NCBI GenBank assembly: GCA_031258995.1
Contig: JAIRMB010000073.1
Location: 1 to 25,320 of the forward strand
Reading direction: 5' to 3'
DNA from: Puniceicoccales bacterium
GTDB taxonomy: Bacteria > Verrucomicrobiota > Verrucomicrobiia > Opitutales > JAIRLM01
Length of the DNA: 25,320 bases
Shown: positions 6,680 to 14,152 of the stretch, one piece after another
Position numbering within the stretch: position 1 is the first letter of the stretch
Layout of the letters: every line of letters starts with the position of its first letter
Made by a program: the position numbers and the translations under genes
Notes under the pieces: generated by a model
Seen by the model: only the letters and a program-made list of their open reading frames with translations
The model's database searches: none
What the model was told of the DNA's origin: nothing

Positions 6680-9389
6680 CCCTGGACCCGTCGAGGAACG
6701 CATTTACTGCGAGTGGCTGCGGAGTAGCAGCTTTGCGCCGCAGATTCCCCCGTGGGGTGGTGGCGGGATTGGCTATGCGATCATGATGCCCCCCCCCAAC
6801 GTGACCGGCGTCCTCCACATGGGCCACCTGCTTAATAATACACTCCAGGACATACTTGTGCGCTCTGCCCATCGGCGCGGGAAGGCGGTACTCTGGCAGC
6901 CGGGTACGGACCACGCTGGCATTTCTCTCCAAGTGAGAGTTGAGAAAGATCTGCGAGAGAAGGGCATCGACGCAAAAGCCCTATCACGGGAAGAATTTTT
7001 ATGGCATGCGGAGCGCTGGCGGGACGAGCACGGCGACATAATTCTCCAGCAGTTGCGCAAATTGGGTGTCTGCTGCGATTTGACTCGAAAAGTGCACACC
7101 CTGGACTCGGACTACTCCCGCACGGTCCTGCACGGCTTCGTGGAGCTCTACCGGCGAGGCCACATCTACCGAGGTCACCGCATGGTGCACTGGTGTCCCG
7201 TCTCCCAAACGGCCCTCAGTGATGAAGAAGTTTTTGTGCGGGAATGCGATGGTTTCCTTTGGCGGGTTCGCTATGAACTGGTAGACGATCCCTCCCGCGC
7301 CATCGAAATTTGTACCACGCGACCGGAGACTATCGGCGGCGACGTGGCCATCGCCGTGCATCCGGACGATCCCCGCTACGGCGATCTGATCGGCAAAAAA
7401 TGCTGGCGGCCCTTCCCCCGGGAGCCAATCCCCATTATCGCGGACGGCGCCGTGGACCGCTCCTTCGGCTCGGGCGCTCTAAAAATTACCCCGGCCCACG
7501 CCGCCGTGGACTTTGAAATCGGCCAGCGGCATGGGCTTCCATTTCGCGAAGTCATGGATCCATCCGGCACGATGAATGATCTTGCGGGGGAAGGATTCGC
7601 CGGTCTGGACCGCTCCGTCGCGCGGGAGCGGGCCGTGGCATCGCTGCGGGAGCTGGGCTGTTTAGTTTCCGTCGAGCCGCACCGCAGCGCCGTGGGCATT
7701 TCGGAGCGATCCGGCCGGCCGGTAGAGCCGCGCCTTTCGGAACAGTGGTTCCTCCGTTACCCAAACGTGGATCTGGCCAAGCGGGCTGTGGAGGAGGGCC
7801 ACATTCGCCTTTTCCCTAGCCGTTGGGAAAAGATCTACCTTCACTGGCTAAACAATATTCACGATTGGTGTATCAGCCGTCAGCTGCGCTGGGGGCACCG
7901 CATTCCCGTCTGGTATCGGCGCGGGGCGGGTCGGGGCAACCCGGCCCACTGGCACGTATCCATCGATGGCCCAGCGGATCCGGAAAACTGGGAGCAGGAT
8001 GAAGACGTGCTGGATACCTGGTTCTCTTCCGCCTTCTGGCCCCTCGGCACGCTGGGCTGGCCCGATCCGCAGGCCATGGCGCAGAAGAATTTTTCCATCT
8101 TTTTTCCCACCCACACGCTGGTGACCGGCCCCGACATCATCTTCTTCTGGGTCGCCCGCATGGTTCTTATGGCCGTCGCGTTTCTCTCGAACGGGTCCGA
8201 CGGCGGCGACTTGGGCCAGATCGTACCTTTCCGTAACGTCTGTTTCACCGGCATCGTGCGGGATAGCATCGGTCGAAAAATGTCCAAAAGTCTGGGAAAT
8301 TCGCCCGACCCGCTAGAACTTATCGACCGCTACGGGACCGACAGCGTCCGCTTCGGGCTCATCTCTTCCGCGCCCCTAGGTCAGGATATTCTCTTCGAAG
8401 AGAAAAACATCGAGCTAGGCCGCAATTTTTGTACGAAACTTTGGAATGCCTGCCGCTTTCGTCTGCTGCAGGGCGGTCCGGCAGAACGGCGGACCGTGGG
8501 GGAACTGCTCGCCGCCGCCGCCCAAGAGGCCGACTTTTTCGACCGGGCCATGGTTCAGATGCTCTACGGCACATTTATGTCGGTAAATAGCGAAATTGAA
8601 GGTAGTTGGGAGGTGCGGGACGGGATGACGGCGGAGTTTCGGTCCGGCTATTCCTTCCAATCGGCGCTGCAGAGATTGGAGCGCTTTTTTCGGGACGACT
8701 ACTGCGACTTCTACGTGGAGCTCTGCAAATGGCGTCTGCGGGAGCGGCCCCAGAGAAAGGCACAAACCCTTGCGCTGCAGGATTTTATTTTACGCACCTT
8801 CCTTCAACTGCTAGCGCCATTCACCCCATTCATTTGCCAGGAACTCTGGCAGCAGCTGGGATTTGGCGTTCCGGGAGAAGCACTGCACCTGGTTCCGCTG
8901 CCCGATCTGCAGAGTGAGCTGGAACGTGCGAAATTGTTCCCGGAGGCGCTGGAGTGGAACTGGGTGGTGGAATTTCGCGCCGCCCTCACAAAAATCCGTG
9001 CCCTCCCCGGCGCCGGAAATGGCGCGGTCCTTCGTGGGGAATCTCTTCTTCGTGGAGGTGTCTGGGAGGAGCTTCGCGGTCCGCTGCTGGCCCTAACGGG
9101 GCATAAATCATTGGACGAGAGCGGTTCTTTTGAGCCATCGCTGGCCACCGTGCACACACCCTGGGGCCGCTTCGCCGTCGCCAGGCAGACAGACGAATTT
9201 GCCGCCCGCCTCCGGGAAGAGCTGGCACGGGTCCGGCAGAATATGGCCGCAAACCGGACCAAGCTGGAAGATCCTACTTTCCTTGCCCGTGCGCCGGAAC
9301 GGGTTATCGAGGGAGCCAAAAAACTTCTGGCAGAAAATTGCCGACGGGAAGCCCAGCTGCTAGCCCAACTGGGCGAAGGGGATCGGTAG
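6663..9389 (+). CDS. valS: Valine--tRNA ligase
   Basis: Class I aminoacyl-tRNA synthetase charging tRNA-Val in the cytosol. The HIGH-type motif is HMGH at residues 52-55 in PPPNVTGVLHMGH, followed by WQPGTDHAGI, and KMSKSLGN at 539-546 is the second ATP-binding motif. The editing (CP1) domain carries the TTRPETIGGDVAIAVHP motif. The anticodon-binding helices follow, and the last ~60 residues (ELARVRQNMAANRTKLEDPTF...) form the valyl-specific C-terminal coiled coil, which, with the motif set, distinguishes it from IleRS and LeuRS. At 908 aa it is a normal full-length enzyme. The conserved GTDHAGIATQ reads GTDHAGISLQ here, a mild variant. The ATG overlaps the end of the DUF167 gene, consistent with co-transcription. 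Confidence 0.97.
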   Translation: MEKTFDPGPVEERIYCEWLRSSSFAPQIPPWGGGGIGYAIMMPPPNVTGVLHMGHLLNNTLQDILVRSAHRRGKAVLWQPGTDHAGISLQVRVEKDLREKGIDAKALSREEFLWHAERWRDEHGDIILQQLRKLGVCCDLTRKVHTLDSDYSRTVLHGFVELYRRGHIYRGHRMVHWCPVSQTALSDEEVFVRECDGFLWRVRYELVDDPSRAIEICTTRPETIGGDVAIAVHPDDPRYGDLIGKKCWRPFPREPIPIIADGAVDRSFGSGALKITPAHAAVDFEIGQRHGLPFREVMDPSGTMNDLAGEGFAGLDRSVARERAVASLRELGCLVSVEPHRSAVGISERSGRPVEPRLSEQWFLRYPNVDLAKRAVEEGHIRLFPSRWEKIYLHWLNNIHDWCISRQLRWGHRIPVWYRRGAGRGNPAHWHVSIDGPADPENWEQDEDVLDTWFSSAFWPLGTLGWPDPQAMAQKNFSIFFPTHTLVTGPDIIFFWVARMVLMAVAFLSNGSDGGDLGQIVPFRNVCFTGIVRDSIGRKMSKSLGNSPDPLELIDRYGTDSVRFGLISSAPLGQDILFEEKNIELGRNFCTKLWNACRFRLLQGGPAERRTVGELLAAAAQEADFFDRAMVQMLYGTFMSVNSEIEGSWEVRDGMTAEFRSGYSFQSALQRLERFFRDDYCDFYVELCKWRLRERPQRKAQTLALQDFILRTFLQLLAPFTPFICQELWQQLGFGVPGEALHLVPLPDLQSELERAKLFPEALEWNWVVEFRAALTKIRALPGAGNGAVLRGESLLRGGVWEELRGPLLALTGHKSLDESGSFEPSLATVHTPWGRFAVARQTDEFAARLREELARVRQNMAANRTKLEDPTFLARAPERVIEGAKKLLAENCRREAQLLAQLGEGDR

Positions 9390-9483
9390 AGGTAGGACGG
9401 AGCGCTCCTCGGCAAAGACCGCCGGCTACCGAGCAACACATCCCTGCCCTACGAAAGGCAGTATCCCCGAAAACGACCTAGCA

Positions 9484-9906
9484 TCAACAGCCGTGCCAGC
9501 GTAAGCGATTGGCGAGACCGAGCAATTCCCTTTTGACATTTTCCGATGCGCCAGCATCGCAATACTTAGCGTGTGGAAACACGAAAAAATTAGAAATCCC
9601 GCCGAAAATAAGGGCGATTGAGCTCACATTATCAGGCTCGTTAGCAAGCAATTCCAAGGCCTCCTTCGCTAGGAGGCCTATGCCAATCGCAACGTTTCCC
9701 TTCGGCTTTCCGTCTTTTCCACATTGTATGGCGCTAGAACAGCAACCCAGCAAATACGTCCGACGAATCCCAGGATTTTCGGTGTCACAAGCCGCAAATA
9801 AAGCCGGCGACAGCTCTTTCAATTTTTCCTTCTCAGGAACTTTTGCGGCAACGGCACACAAAAAATCTTTCGCCTCGGAGGATAACTCAATTTTTCCCAC
9901 ACCCAC
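9484..9906 (-). CDS. Unrecognised 140-aa protein
   Basis: No family recognised. The translation has convincing coding character on the minus strand (helical N-terminal half SSEAKDFLCAVAAKVPEKEKLKELSP, then a small-residue-rich LLGCCSSAIQCGKDGKPKGNVAIGIGLLAKEALELLANEP and a hydrophobic strand SSIALIFGGISNFFVF). The opposite frame is open over almost the same region but gives a poorer protein. Six or more Cys residues are present, including a CC pair and a C-terminal Cys. No signal peptide or TM helix is clear. The start is a GTG without an evident ribosome binding site. It is divergent from the HExxH gene, and the ~90-bp spacer between them carries an imperfect inverted repeat. Confidence 0.6.
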   Translation of the reverse strand: MGVGKIELSSEAKDFLCAVAAKVPEKEKLKELSPALFAACDTENPGIRRTYLLGCCSSAIQCGKDGKPKGNVAIGIGLLAKEALELLANEPDNVSSIALIFGGISNFFVFPHAKYCDAGASENVKRELLGLANRLRWHGC

Positions 9907-9928
9907 ATGGCGGCGGCTGTGAGCTTAG

Positions 9929-9974
9929 GGCAAAATTGGCAACAGGAATTTTTTAAAAAAATTGCCAAAATGCC
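9929..9974. repeat. Interrupted inverted repeat in divergent promoter region
   Basis: Outer arms GGCA/TGCC (9929-9932, 9971-9974) and GGCAA/TTGCC (9938-9942, 9962-9966) flank an AT-only palindrome at 9947-9963. The right arm contains the -35 box of the plus-strand promoter. The layout suits an operator or nucleoid-protein site controlling the divergent pair. Confidence 0.45.
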
Positions 9975-9990
9975 AGCATGGTGCTATGCT
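9962..9990 (+). promoter_or_regulatory. Strong promoter with extended -10
   Basis: TTGCCA (9962-9967), a 17-bp spacer, then TATGCT (9985-9990) preceded by TGC, giving an extended -10. Six bases later there is an ATG at 9997, so transcription would start at the start codon. The ATG opens the upstream part of the HExxH gene. Confidence 0.65.
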
Positions 9991-9996
9991 TGTCCA

Positions 9997-10218
9997 ATGG
10001 ATGTCAGTCCATCGGGCGCCGAGTCAGATGTTGGGAAAAGATTCGCCATTCCGGAAACTCACACCGCATCATCCGTTCCCTCCCACCCCGTTCGGGACCC
10101 ATCGAATTTGACTTCGAAAATCCGAGCCTACTCCGAAAGCGAAGTGTTTTCCGTTGACCTTGCCAGTGCTTTTCCCCTGCCCCCGTCAGGGAGTTTGAGT
10201 TGCCACTCACCTCTCTAA
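9997..10218 (+). pseudogene. 5' part of the HExxH gene, separated by a frameshift
   Basis: A 73-codon frame starts with the ATG placed six bases after a good promoter and reads a Ser/Pro-rich, probably disordered sequence (MDVSPSGAESDVGKRFAIPE...). It stops at 10216-10218. The downstream frame, which carries the conserved-looking domain, is open from 10199, where it reads VATHLSKALDLLGEP, a good amphipathic helix, but has no ATG. A single-base shift between 10199 and 10216 would join the two into one protein of about 446 residues. Alternatives are a sequencing error, a genuine inactivating indel, programmed +1 frameshifting, or a separate small ORF. Confidence 0.45.
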
Positions 10219-10228
10219 GGCACTAGAT

Positions 10229-11338
10229 TTGCTAGGAGAACCGTTCCTTCGACGCGCATCCTCCGCCATTCGCATCAATTCTCAAGGTCGACAAGCTAAG
10301 GTAATCATTCGCGCCGTTTTCGGCGAAACCAGCTGCGCCGTGCCACTGGCGAATGGTAATTTTCTAATTAAGTTAAATCTAGCAGACGTTCGCAGACGTG
10401 TGCCCTTTCTGGTTGCGCAGTTTGGTCTTCTAGCAATAGAACATAAAAATGTTCCAGAAGATGGGGTAGAAAGCATAACTTTCGCCCACGTGCTCCGCCA
10501 CGAAATAAGACATGTGATGGCCATGACGAACATAAGAAAAATACTACAGATGCACGAAATTACATGTGGCGGAGACGCCACATTTGAAGAAGATCTTAAC
10601 AAAGCGAATGCCCTTAGAGGTAATTATTTAATTCGGCCAGTCGTCATTGAGCTGTGTGCAATAATTCTAGAAAAACAACCGGAGATTGAACTGCCAGAGT
10701 TCCGTTGCCGTGATTGCTCTACAGATTTGCTTTCCTGGGGGGAAGCAGTACTCCAAAATGCGGCGCTTCAGCCCACGGTGGATTGGAGCACCGTGCAGAA
10801 TTTCTCGCACATTCCCGCTGCAATTAAAGCATTTAATGCGATGTGGCTTAATTTGTGCGAATTAGTAAACATGTTGCCTGAATACAAATCAAAATTTAGA
10901 CTTCCTATTTCTGAGGAAATGCTAGACTTTGTAAGCGACGGCGAAATGGTCGCACTACTAGCAGGCGAAGATGTAGGAAGTGTGGGGAATAGGGCTATTG
11001 CCGGGCATGAAATTGAATACCTTAATGGCAAAGAATACAATGCCCTTTCCTCCGAAGCGAAAACTACTCTCGCACGAATGACAAGAGCATTATTTGAATC
11101 GATGGAGATACATTCATTAGGCGCTACTCCCTTGTTATCGTCATTTCGGCACGCAAGACAACGCGCGGCGGATCTAATGCAAACCTGGAGCAACCCAAAT
11201 CCTGCCAGTTCAGTCCTCGTACCAGATGCTGAGTCCGAATCGACAGGTTCCGCATTTGATTTCATAGATTTGCCTCCGCCTCCCATTACGGAGTCTGAAT
11301 CCCGTGAAGATGACGATGAATTCAATTTTTTTCAGTAG
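10229..11338 (+). CDS. Putative HExxH zinc metallopeptidase-like protein
   Basis: A 369-aa reading from a TTG codon. It contains FAHVLRHEIRHVMAM with the zincin motif HEIRH at residues 91-95. About 23 residues on comes ATFEEDLNKANALRG, where a Glu could act as the third zinc ligand (gluzincin/ImmA-IrrE-like spacing). Before it lies a beta-rich stretch (QAKVIIRAVFGETSCAVPLANGNFLIKLNL), as in many zincin N-terminal sheets. The rest is helical, and the C terminus is acidic and Pro-rich. Enzyme class is inferred from the motif only. The TTG is a weak start with no ribosome binding site; the true N terminus is probably the 9997 frame, offset by one base. AT-rich relative to neighbours. It may be a secreted effector or a toxin-like accessory gene, possibly inactivated. 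Confidence 0.65.
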   Translation: MLGEPFLRRASSAIRINSQGRQAKVIIRAVFGETSCAVPLANGNFLIKLNLADVRRRVPFLVAQFGLLAIEHKNVPEDGVESITFAHVLRHEIRHVMAMTNIRKILQMHEITCGGDATFEEDLNKANALRGNYLIRPVVIELCAIILEKQPEIELPEFRCRDCSTDLLSWGEAVLQNAALQPTVDWSTVQNFSHIPAAIKAFNAMWLNLCELVNMLPEYKSKFRLPISEEMLDFVSDGEMVALLAGEDVGSVGNRAIAGHEIEYLNGKEYNALSSEAKTTLARMTRALFESMEIHSLGATPLLSSFRHARQRAADLMQTWSNPNPASSVLVPDAESESTGSAFDFIDLPPPPITESESREDDDEFNFFQ

Positions 11339-11500
11339 ATCCTGCGGAAATGCCGGCTGCAGCGGTCCCGTTCGCCATTCCTATTAAATCCGCCATGGGC
11401 CAATGCGGCAGGAATCCAGGGGACCATATGCAAAGAGCAAAAACACAACAATTTCCAAGAAAAGCGGCAGGCATGGTGCCCCCAATAGGGCTAACAGCTT
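11339..11500. other. Spacer between convergent genes
   Basis: 162 bp between the HExxH gene (stop 11338) and the zinc-ribbon gene (stop 11501). I see no gene and no clear hairpin with a T-run. Confidence 0.4.
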
Positions 11501-12223
11501 TTAGATCTCATCCTCCTTGCCCTCTTCGGGGCTGTCCCGGTAGATGAGGCGGTTGCAAAATTCGCAGCGGCGGAGGTCCGAATTGCTGCTGTCCATGGCG
11601 TTGGCCGCCATGTGCATGTGGCAGCCGGAGCACTTCAATCCCTCCAGCCGGCAGACGTAGGGCGGAGGCAGTGGTGATCGGCGGATGGACTCGTAGGCGG
11701 CCAGCCAATTTTTTCCGACGCCGTCGCGCAAATGATCCAGCATCCCCAGGACCGCCTTCCGGTCTCCATCCAGTTCAATGTCATTGGCCTGCAATTCTTC
11801 CTGCCGCTTCCCCAGGGACCGCTCCAGCGTTTCCAACGCCGTTTTCTGCCGTTCCAGAGCCCGCTCACCCGCCTCGCAGCGCTCCATGGCCGCCAGCCAT
11901 TCCTCCTCCGCCTTCGCCTGCCTCGCCGTAAGCGCCACCCGCTCCGCCTCCAACGCATTTGCCTGGGACGCATTGGCTATCGGCCGCCGATCTAACTCGC
12001 GCAGTTTGCGTTCCGCTTCCCGCAGGGCCAGCTCGGCCAGCCGTAAACTTTTTTGCGTCTCCAATTGATCTGTCCGGCACCTTTCTCTCTCCGTCAGCGC
12101 CGCAACGCGCCGGCTTTCCAGCTCGACCTTTTCCCGTCCTAGCCGCTCCGCCCGCTTCTCTAACTCCATTAGCCGCAAATCGTAGTCCTGGTAAAGGAGC
12201 AGTTGTCGAAGTTGGGGATCCAC
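11501..12223 (-). CDS. CT398-like coiled-coil C4-type zinc-ribbon protein
   Basis: A 240-aa protein: residues ~10-180 form a long antiparallel coiled coil (LRLMELEKRAERLGREKVELESRR...), then a zinc ribbon with Cys198, Cys201, Cys220 and Cys223 (KCSGC and RRCEFC), and an acidic tail. This is the architecture of the zf-RING_7/DUF164 family, including chlamydial CT398, for which binding to sigma54/secretion components has been reported; the role is otherwise poorly defined. The GTG start at 12223 is supported by GGGAG six bases upstream. It is divergent from plsY; the intergenic space holds the plsY promoter. Confidence 0.85.
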   Translation of the reverse strand: MDPQLRQLLLYQDYDLRLMELEKRAERLGREKVELESRRVAALTERERCRTDQLETQKSLRLAELALREAERKLRELDRRPIANASQANALEAERVALTARQAKAEEEWLAAMERCEAGERALERQKTALETLERSLGKRQEELQANDIELDGDRKAVLGMLDHLRDGVGKNWLAAYESIRRSPLPPPYVCRLEGLKCSGCHMHMAANAMDSSNSDLRRCEFCNRLIYRDSPEEGKEDEI

Positions 12224-12279
12224 GGCGCACTCCCATGGATGAATTTTTGTCGCCGAGACGTCAATGGCGAAGCGGATAA

Positions 12280-12308
12280 TTGCTTGCTTCTGCGGCAGCT
12301 GCTACAAT
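12280..12308 (+). promoter_or_regulatory. plsY promoter with extended -10
   Basis: TTGCTT (12280-12285), a 17-bp spacer and TACAAT (12303-12308) preceded by TGC (extended -10). It ends nine bases before a GTG at 12318, so the mRNA leader would be about three bases or absent. The promoter lies downstream of the ATG at 12264, arguing that the ATG is not the real plsY start. Confidence 0.65.
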
Positions 12309-12317
12309 CCTGGGGCC

Positions 12318-12938
12318 GTGGTGGGTAGCGCGTTCTTCTATGTCCTTGCCCCGGCGGTGGGCTATTTTTTGGGCGCGATCCCATTCGGCTATCTCGTAGC
12401 CAGAGTCTGCGGGGTGCACATTCTGTCCGTCGGAAGCGGTAATATTGGCGCCACCAACGTGAAACGGACCGTTGGCTCCCTGCCCGGAGCCGTCGTGCTG
12501 GCCTTGGACATAGCCAAAGGCTATCTGGCCGCTGGCTGGCCCATTTTTGCGGTGAGAGGTGCGATAGGGCAACGGCTCGGCCTCCTGGGGCTCCTTGGCG
12601 CGCTCCTCGGCCACATGTTTTCCCCTTTTTTGCGCTTTCGCGGCGGGAAGGGCGTAGCGGTAGCTATCGGTGGCTGCGGTGCTACAATGGCTAATGTACT
12701 CCCGCTGGCCCTCCTCACCTGGATGATGGTCTTCTGGGCCGGTCGCTTCGTTTCTCTCGCTTCCCTAGCCTTCGCCCTCATGGTACCCCTCTGCACCTAC
12801 CTTTTCGGCTATTCCCTTTTCGCCTGCGCGGTTACCGTGGCCATGGCCCTCTTCATCTTCCTGCGGCATCTGCCCAATCTGCGGCGGCTTCTGGCCGGTA
12901 CGGAATTGCGCTTTGGCCGTGGCGGCAGCGAACGCTAG
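12318..12938 (+). CDS. plsY: Glycerol-3-phosphate acyltransferase PlsY
   Basis: Inner-membrane acyl-phosphate:glycerol-3-phosphate acyltransferase, first step of phospholipid synthesis. All three PlsY motifs are present: VGSGNIGATNVKR (residues ~38-50), FLRFRGGKGVA (~105-113) and HLPNLRRLLAGTE (~184-196, family HRxNIxRLLxGTE). Several hydrophobic helices separate them, beginning with FFYVLAPAVGYFLGAIPFGYLVAR. I chose the GTG at 12318 (206 aa, the family's usual length) over the ATG at 12264. The ATG would add an unconserved Cys-rich leader and lies upstream of a strong promoter. Codon 2 is also GTG and could be the start. The gspE-like gene begins 19 bp downstream, possibly as one unit. Confidence 0.92.
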   Translation: MVGSAFFYVLAPAVGYFLGAIPFGYLVARVCGVHILSVGSGNIGATNVKRTVGSLPGAVVLALDIAKGYLAAGWPIFAVRGAIGQRLGLLGLLGALLGHMFSPFLRFRGGKGVAVAIGGCGATMANVLPLALLTWMMVFWAGRFVSLASLAFALMVPLCTYLFGYSLFACAVTVAMALFIFLRHLPNLRRLLAGTELRFGRGGSER

Positions 12939-12957
12939 CTGCCGGAAGAACAATTCC

Positions 12958-14082
12958 ATGGAAAATGGCGGCTGCGGACAGATGGACCGGCTACTCCGGG
13001 GAATAGTGGCCGCCGCCATCGATGCCGATGCCTCGGACGTGCACATCGAGCCGCGGGAGGGGGACAGTCTGATCCGCTTTCGCTTGGACGGTAGGCTACG
13101 GCAGTTCAAAGAGCTAGAAAAGGGCCTCCACGGCGCCCTGCTCCAACGTCTGAAAATTTTATCCAATATTCCGGTGGACTGCGGCCAGCTGCCCCAGGAC
13201 GGCAAATGGGCCTTCGCCGAAACCGGAAAGCGGCGGGATATCCGGGTTTCCCTCGTGCCTTTTTCCCACGGAGAGGGAGCCGTTCTTCGCATTTTGATGA
13301 GTTTTGCCGTGCCGCCCTCCCTTGACGAGTTGGGCTTCGATGAAAAAACGGCGGCGGAACTGACGGCGACGGTGCGGGGTCCAGATGGGCTTCTCCTGCT
13401 GACCGGTCCTACCGGCTGTGGCAAATCCACCACCGTCCACGCCCTCCTGGCTGGGCTCAATGACGGCAGCCGGAAGATCATCACCGTCGAGGACCCGGTG
13501 GAGTACGCCGTCGACGGGATCAGCTCCGTGCAGGTAAGCGGCGCCCATGGGCTTTCCTTCGCCGACGCACTCCGGTCCGTCCTGCGACAGTCGCCTAACG
13601 TGCTCTTTGTAGGAGAAATTCGCGACGAAGGGACGGCGGCCGTAGCCATTCAGGCGGCCCTAACGGGTCATTTCGTCTGCAGCACACTCCATTGCCGAGA
13701 CGCGGCCGGCGCGATTCCCCGCCTACGGGAGCTGGGGATCCCTCTCTACCTCATTCGAGCCGTACTGCGTGGGGTACTGGCCCAGCGGCTTGTCCGTTGC
13801 CTCTGTGGACACTGTCGGCAGCCCCACGAGGGAAAATTGAAGGAACTCTTCGCTAGAACGGGTAGGCCTTTCCGCCCCGTAGGCTGTGAGCACTGCGGCC
13901 AAAGCGGCTATCGAGGCCAAACGGCCATCTACGAATGGCTACCGTCGAATTTTTCCGGGTCCGACGAAGATTTTCTAAAAGGCCTCTCCAACCGCATAGT
14001 CCCTTCCCTGAGGGACTGTGCGGAGAGGAAGGTGGCCGCCGCCATCATCTCCCCCGAAGAAGCCTACGCCGCCATCGGCTAG
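12958..14082 (+). CDS. Short GspE/PilB-type secretion ATPase
   Basis: A type II secretion/type IV pilus assembly ATPase of 374 aa. In order: SDVHIEP (26-32) opening the N2 domain, Walker A GPTGCGKST (150-158), Asp box ITVEDPVEY (175-183), Walker B VLFVGEIRD (215-223), His box LTGHFVCSTLHC (235-246), and a tetracysteine zinc element (Cys283/286 and Cys310/313) typical of GspE/PilB and absent from PilT. The usual N1/MshEN domain (100 or more residues) is missing: the protein starts almost directly at the N2 domain. GspE-type hexamers power assembly of a pseudopilus or pilus at the inner membrane. No other T2SS or T4P gene is in the window. The ATG at 12958 follows GGAAGA at 9 bp; a GTG at 12913 would overlap plsY. 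Confidence 0.9.
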   Translation: MENGGCGQMDRLLRGIVAAAIDADASDVHIEPREGDSLIRFRLDGRLRQFKELEKGLHGALLQRLKILSNIPVDCGQLPQDGKWAFAETGKRRDIRVSLVPFSHGEGAVLRILMSFAVPPSLDELGFDEKTAAELTATVRGPDGLLLLTGPTGCGKSTTVHALLAGLNDGSRKIITVEDPVEYAVDGISSVQVSGAHGLSFADALRSVLRQSPNVLFVGEIRDEGTAAVAIQAALTGHFVCSTLHCRDAAGAIPRLRELGIPLYLIRAVLRGVLAQRLVRCLCGHCRQPHEGKLKELFARTGRPFRPVGCEHCGQSGYRGQTAIYEWLPSNFSGSDEDFLKGLSNRIVPSLRDCAERKVAAAIISPEEAYAAIG

Positions 14083-14152
14083 GCGACCTTTTCTATCGCT
14101 GCGACTGTCAGACTTGGTTCTTTTCCCATCCTGGATTCTGCGCGATATCGTT

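Noticed and set aside
9400..9412. Short GC palindrome GGAGCGCTCC after valS as a terminator
   Set aside because: It is too short to form a stable hairpin with a loop, and no T-run follows.
9509..9922. Plus-strand ORF of 137 aa opposite the 140-aa gene
   Set aside because: Its translation is Ser/Pro-rich with poor secondary-structure character, while the minus-strand product has a regular helix/strand pattern.
12765..13649. Long minus-strand ORF (294 aa) across plsY and the GspE-like gene
   Set aside because: It is antisense to two certain genes and reads low-complexity Ser/Arg/Pro sequence typical of shadow frames in GC-rich DNA.
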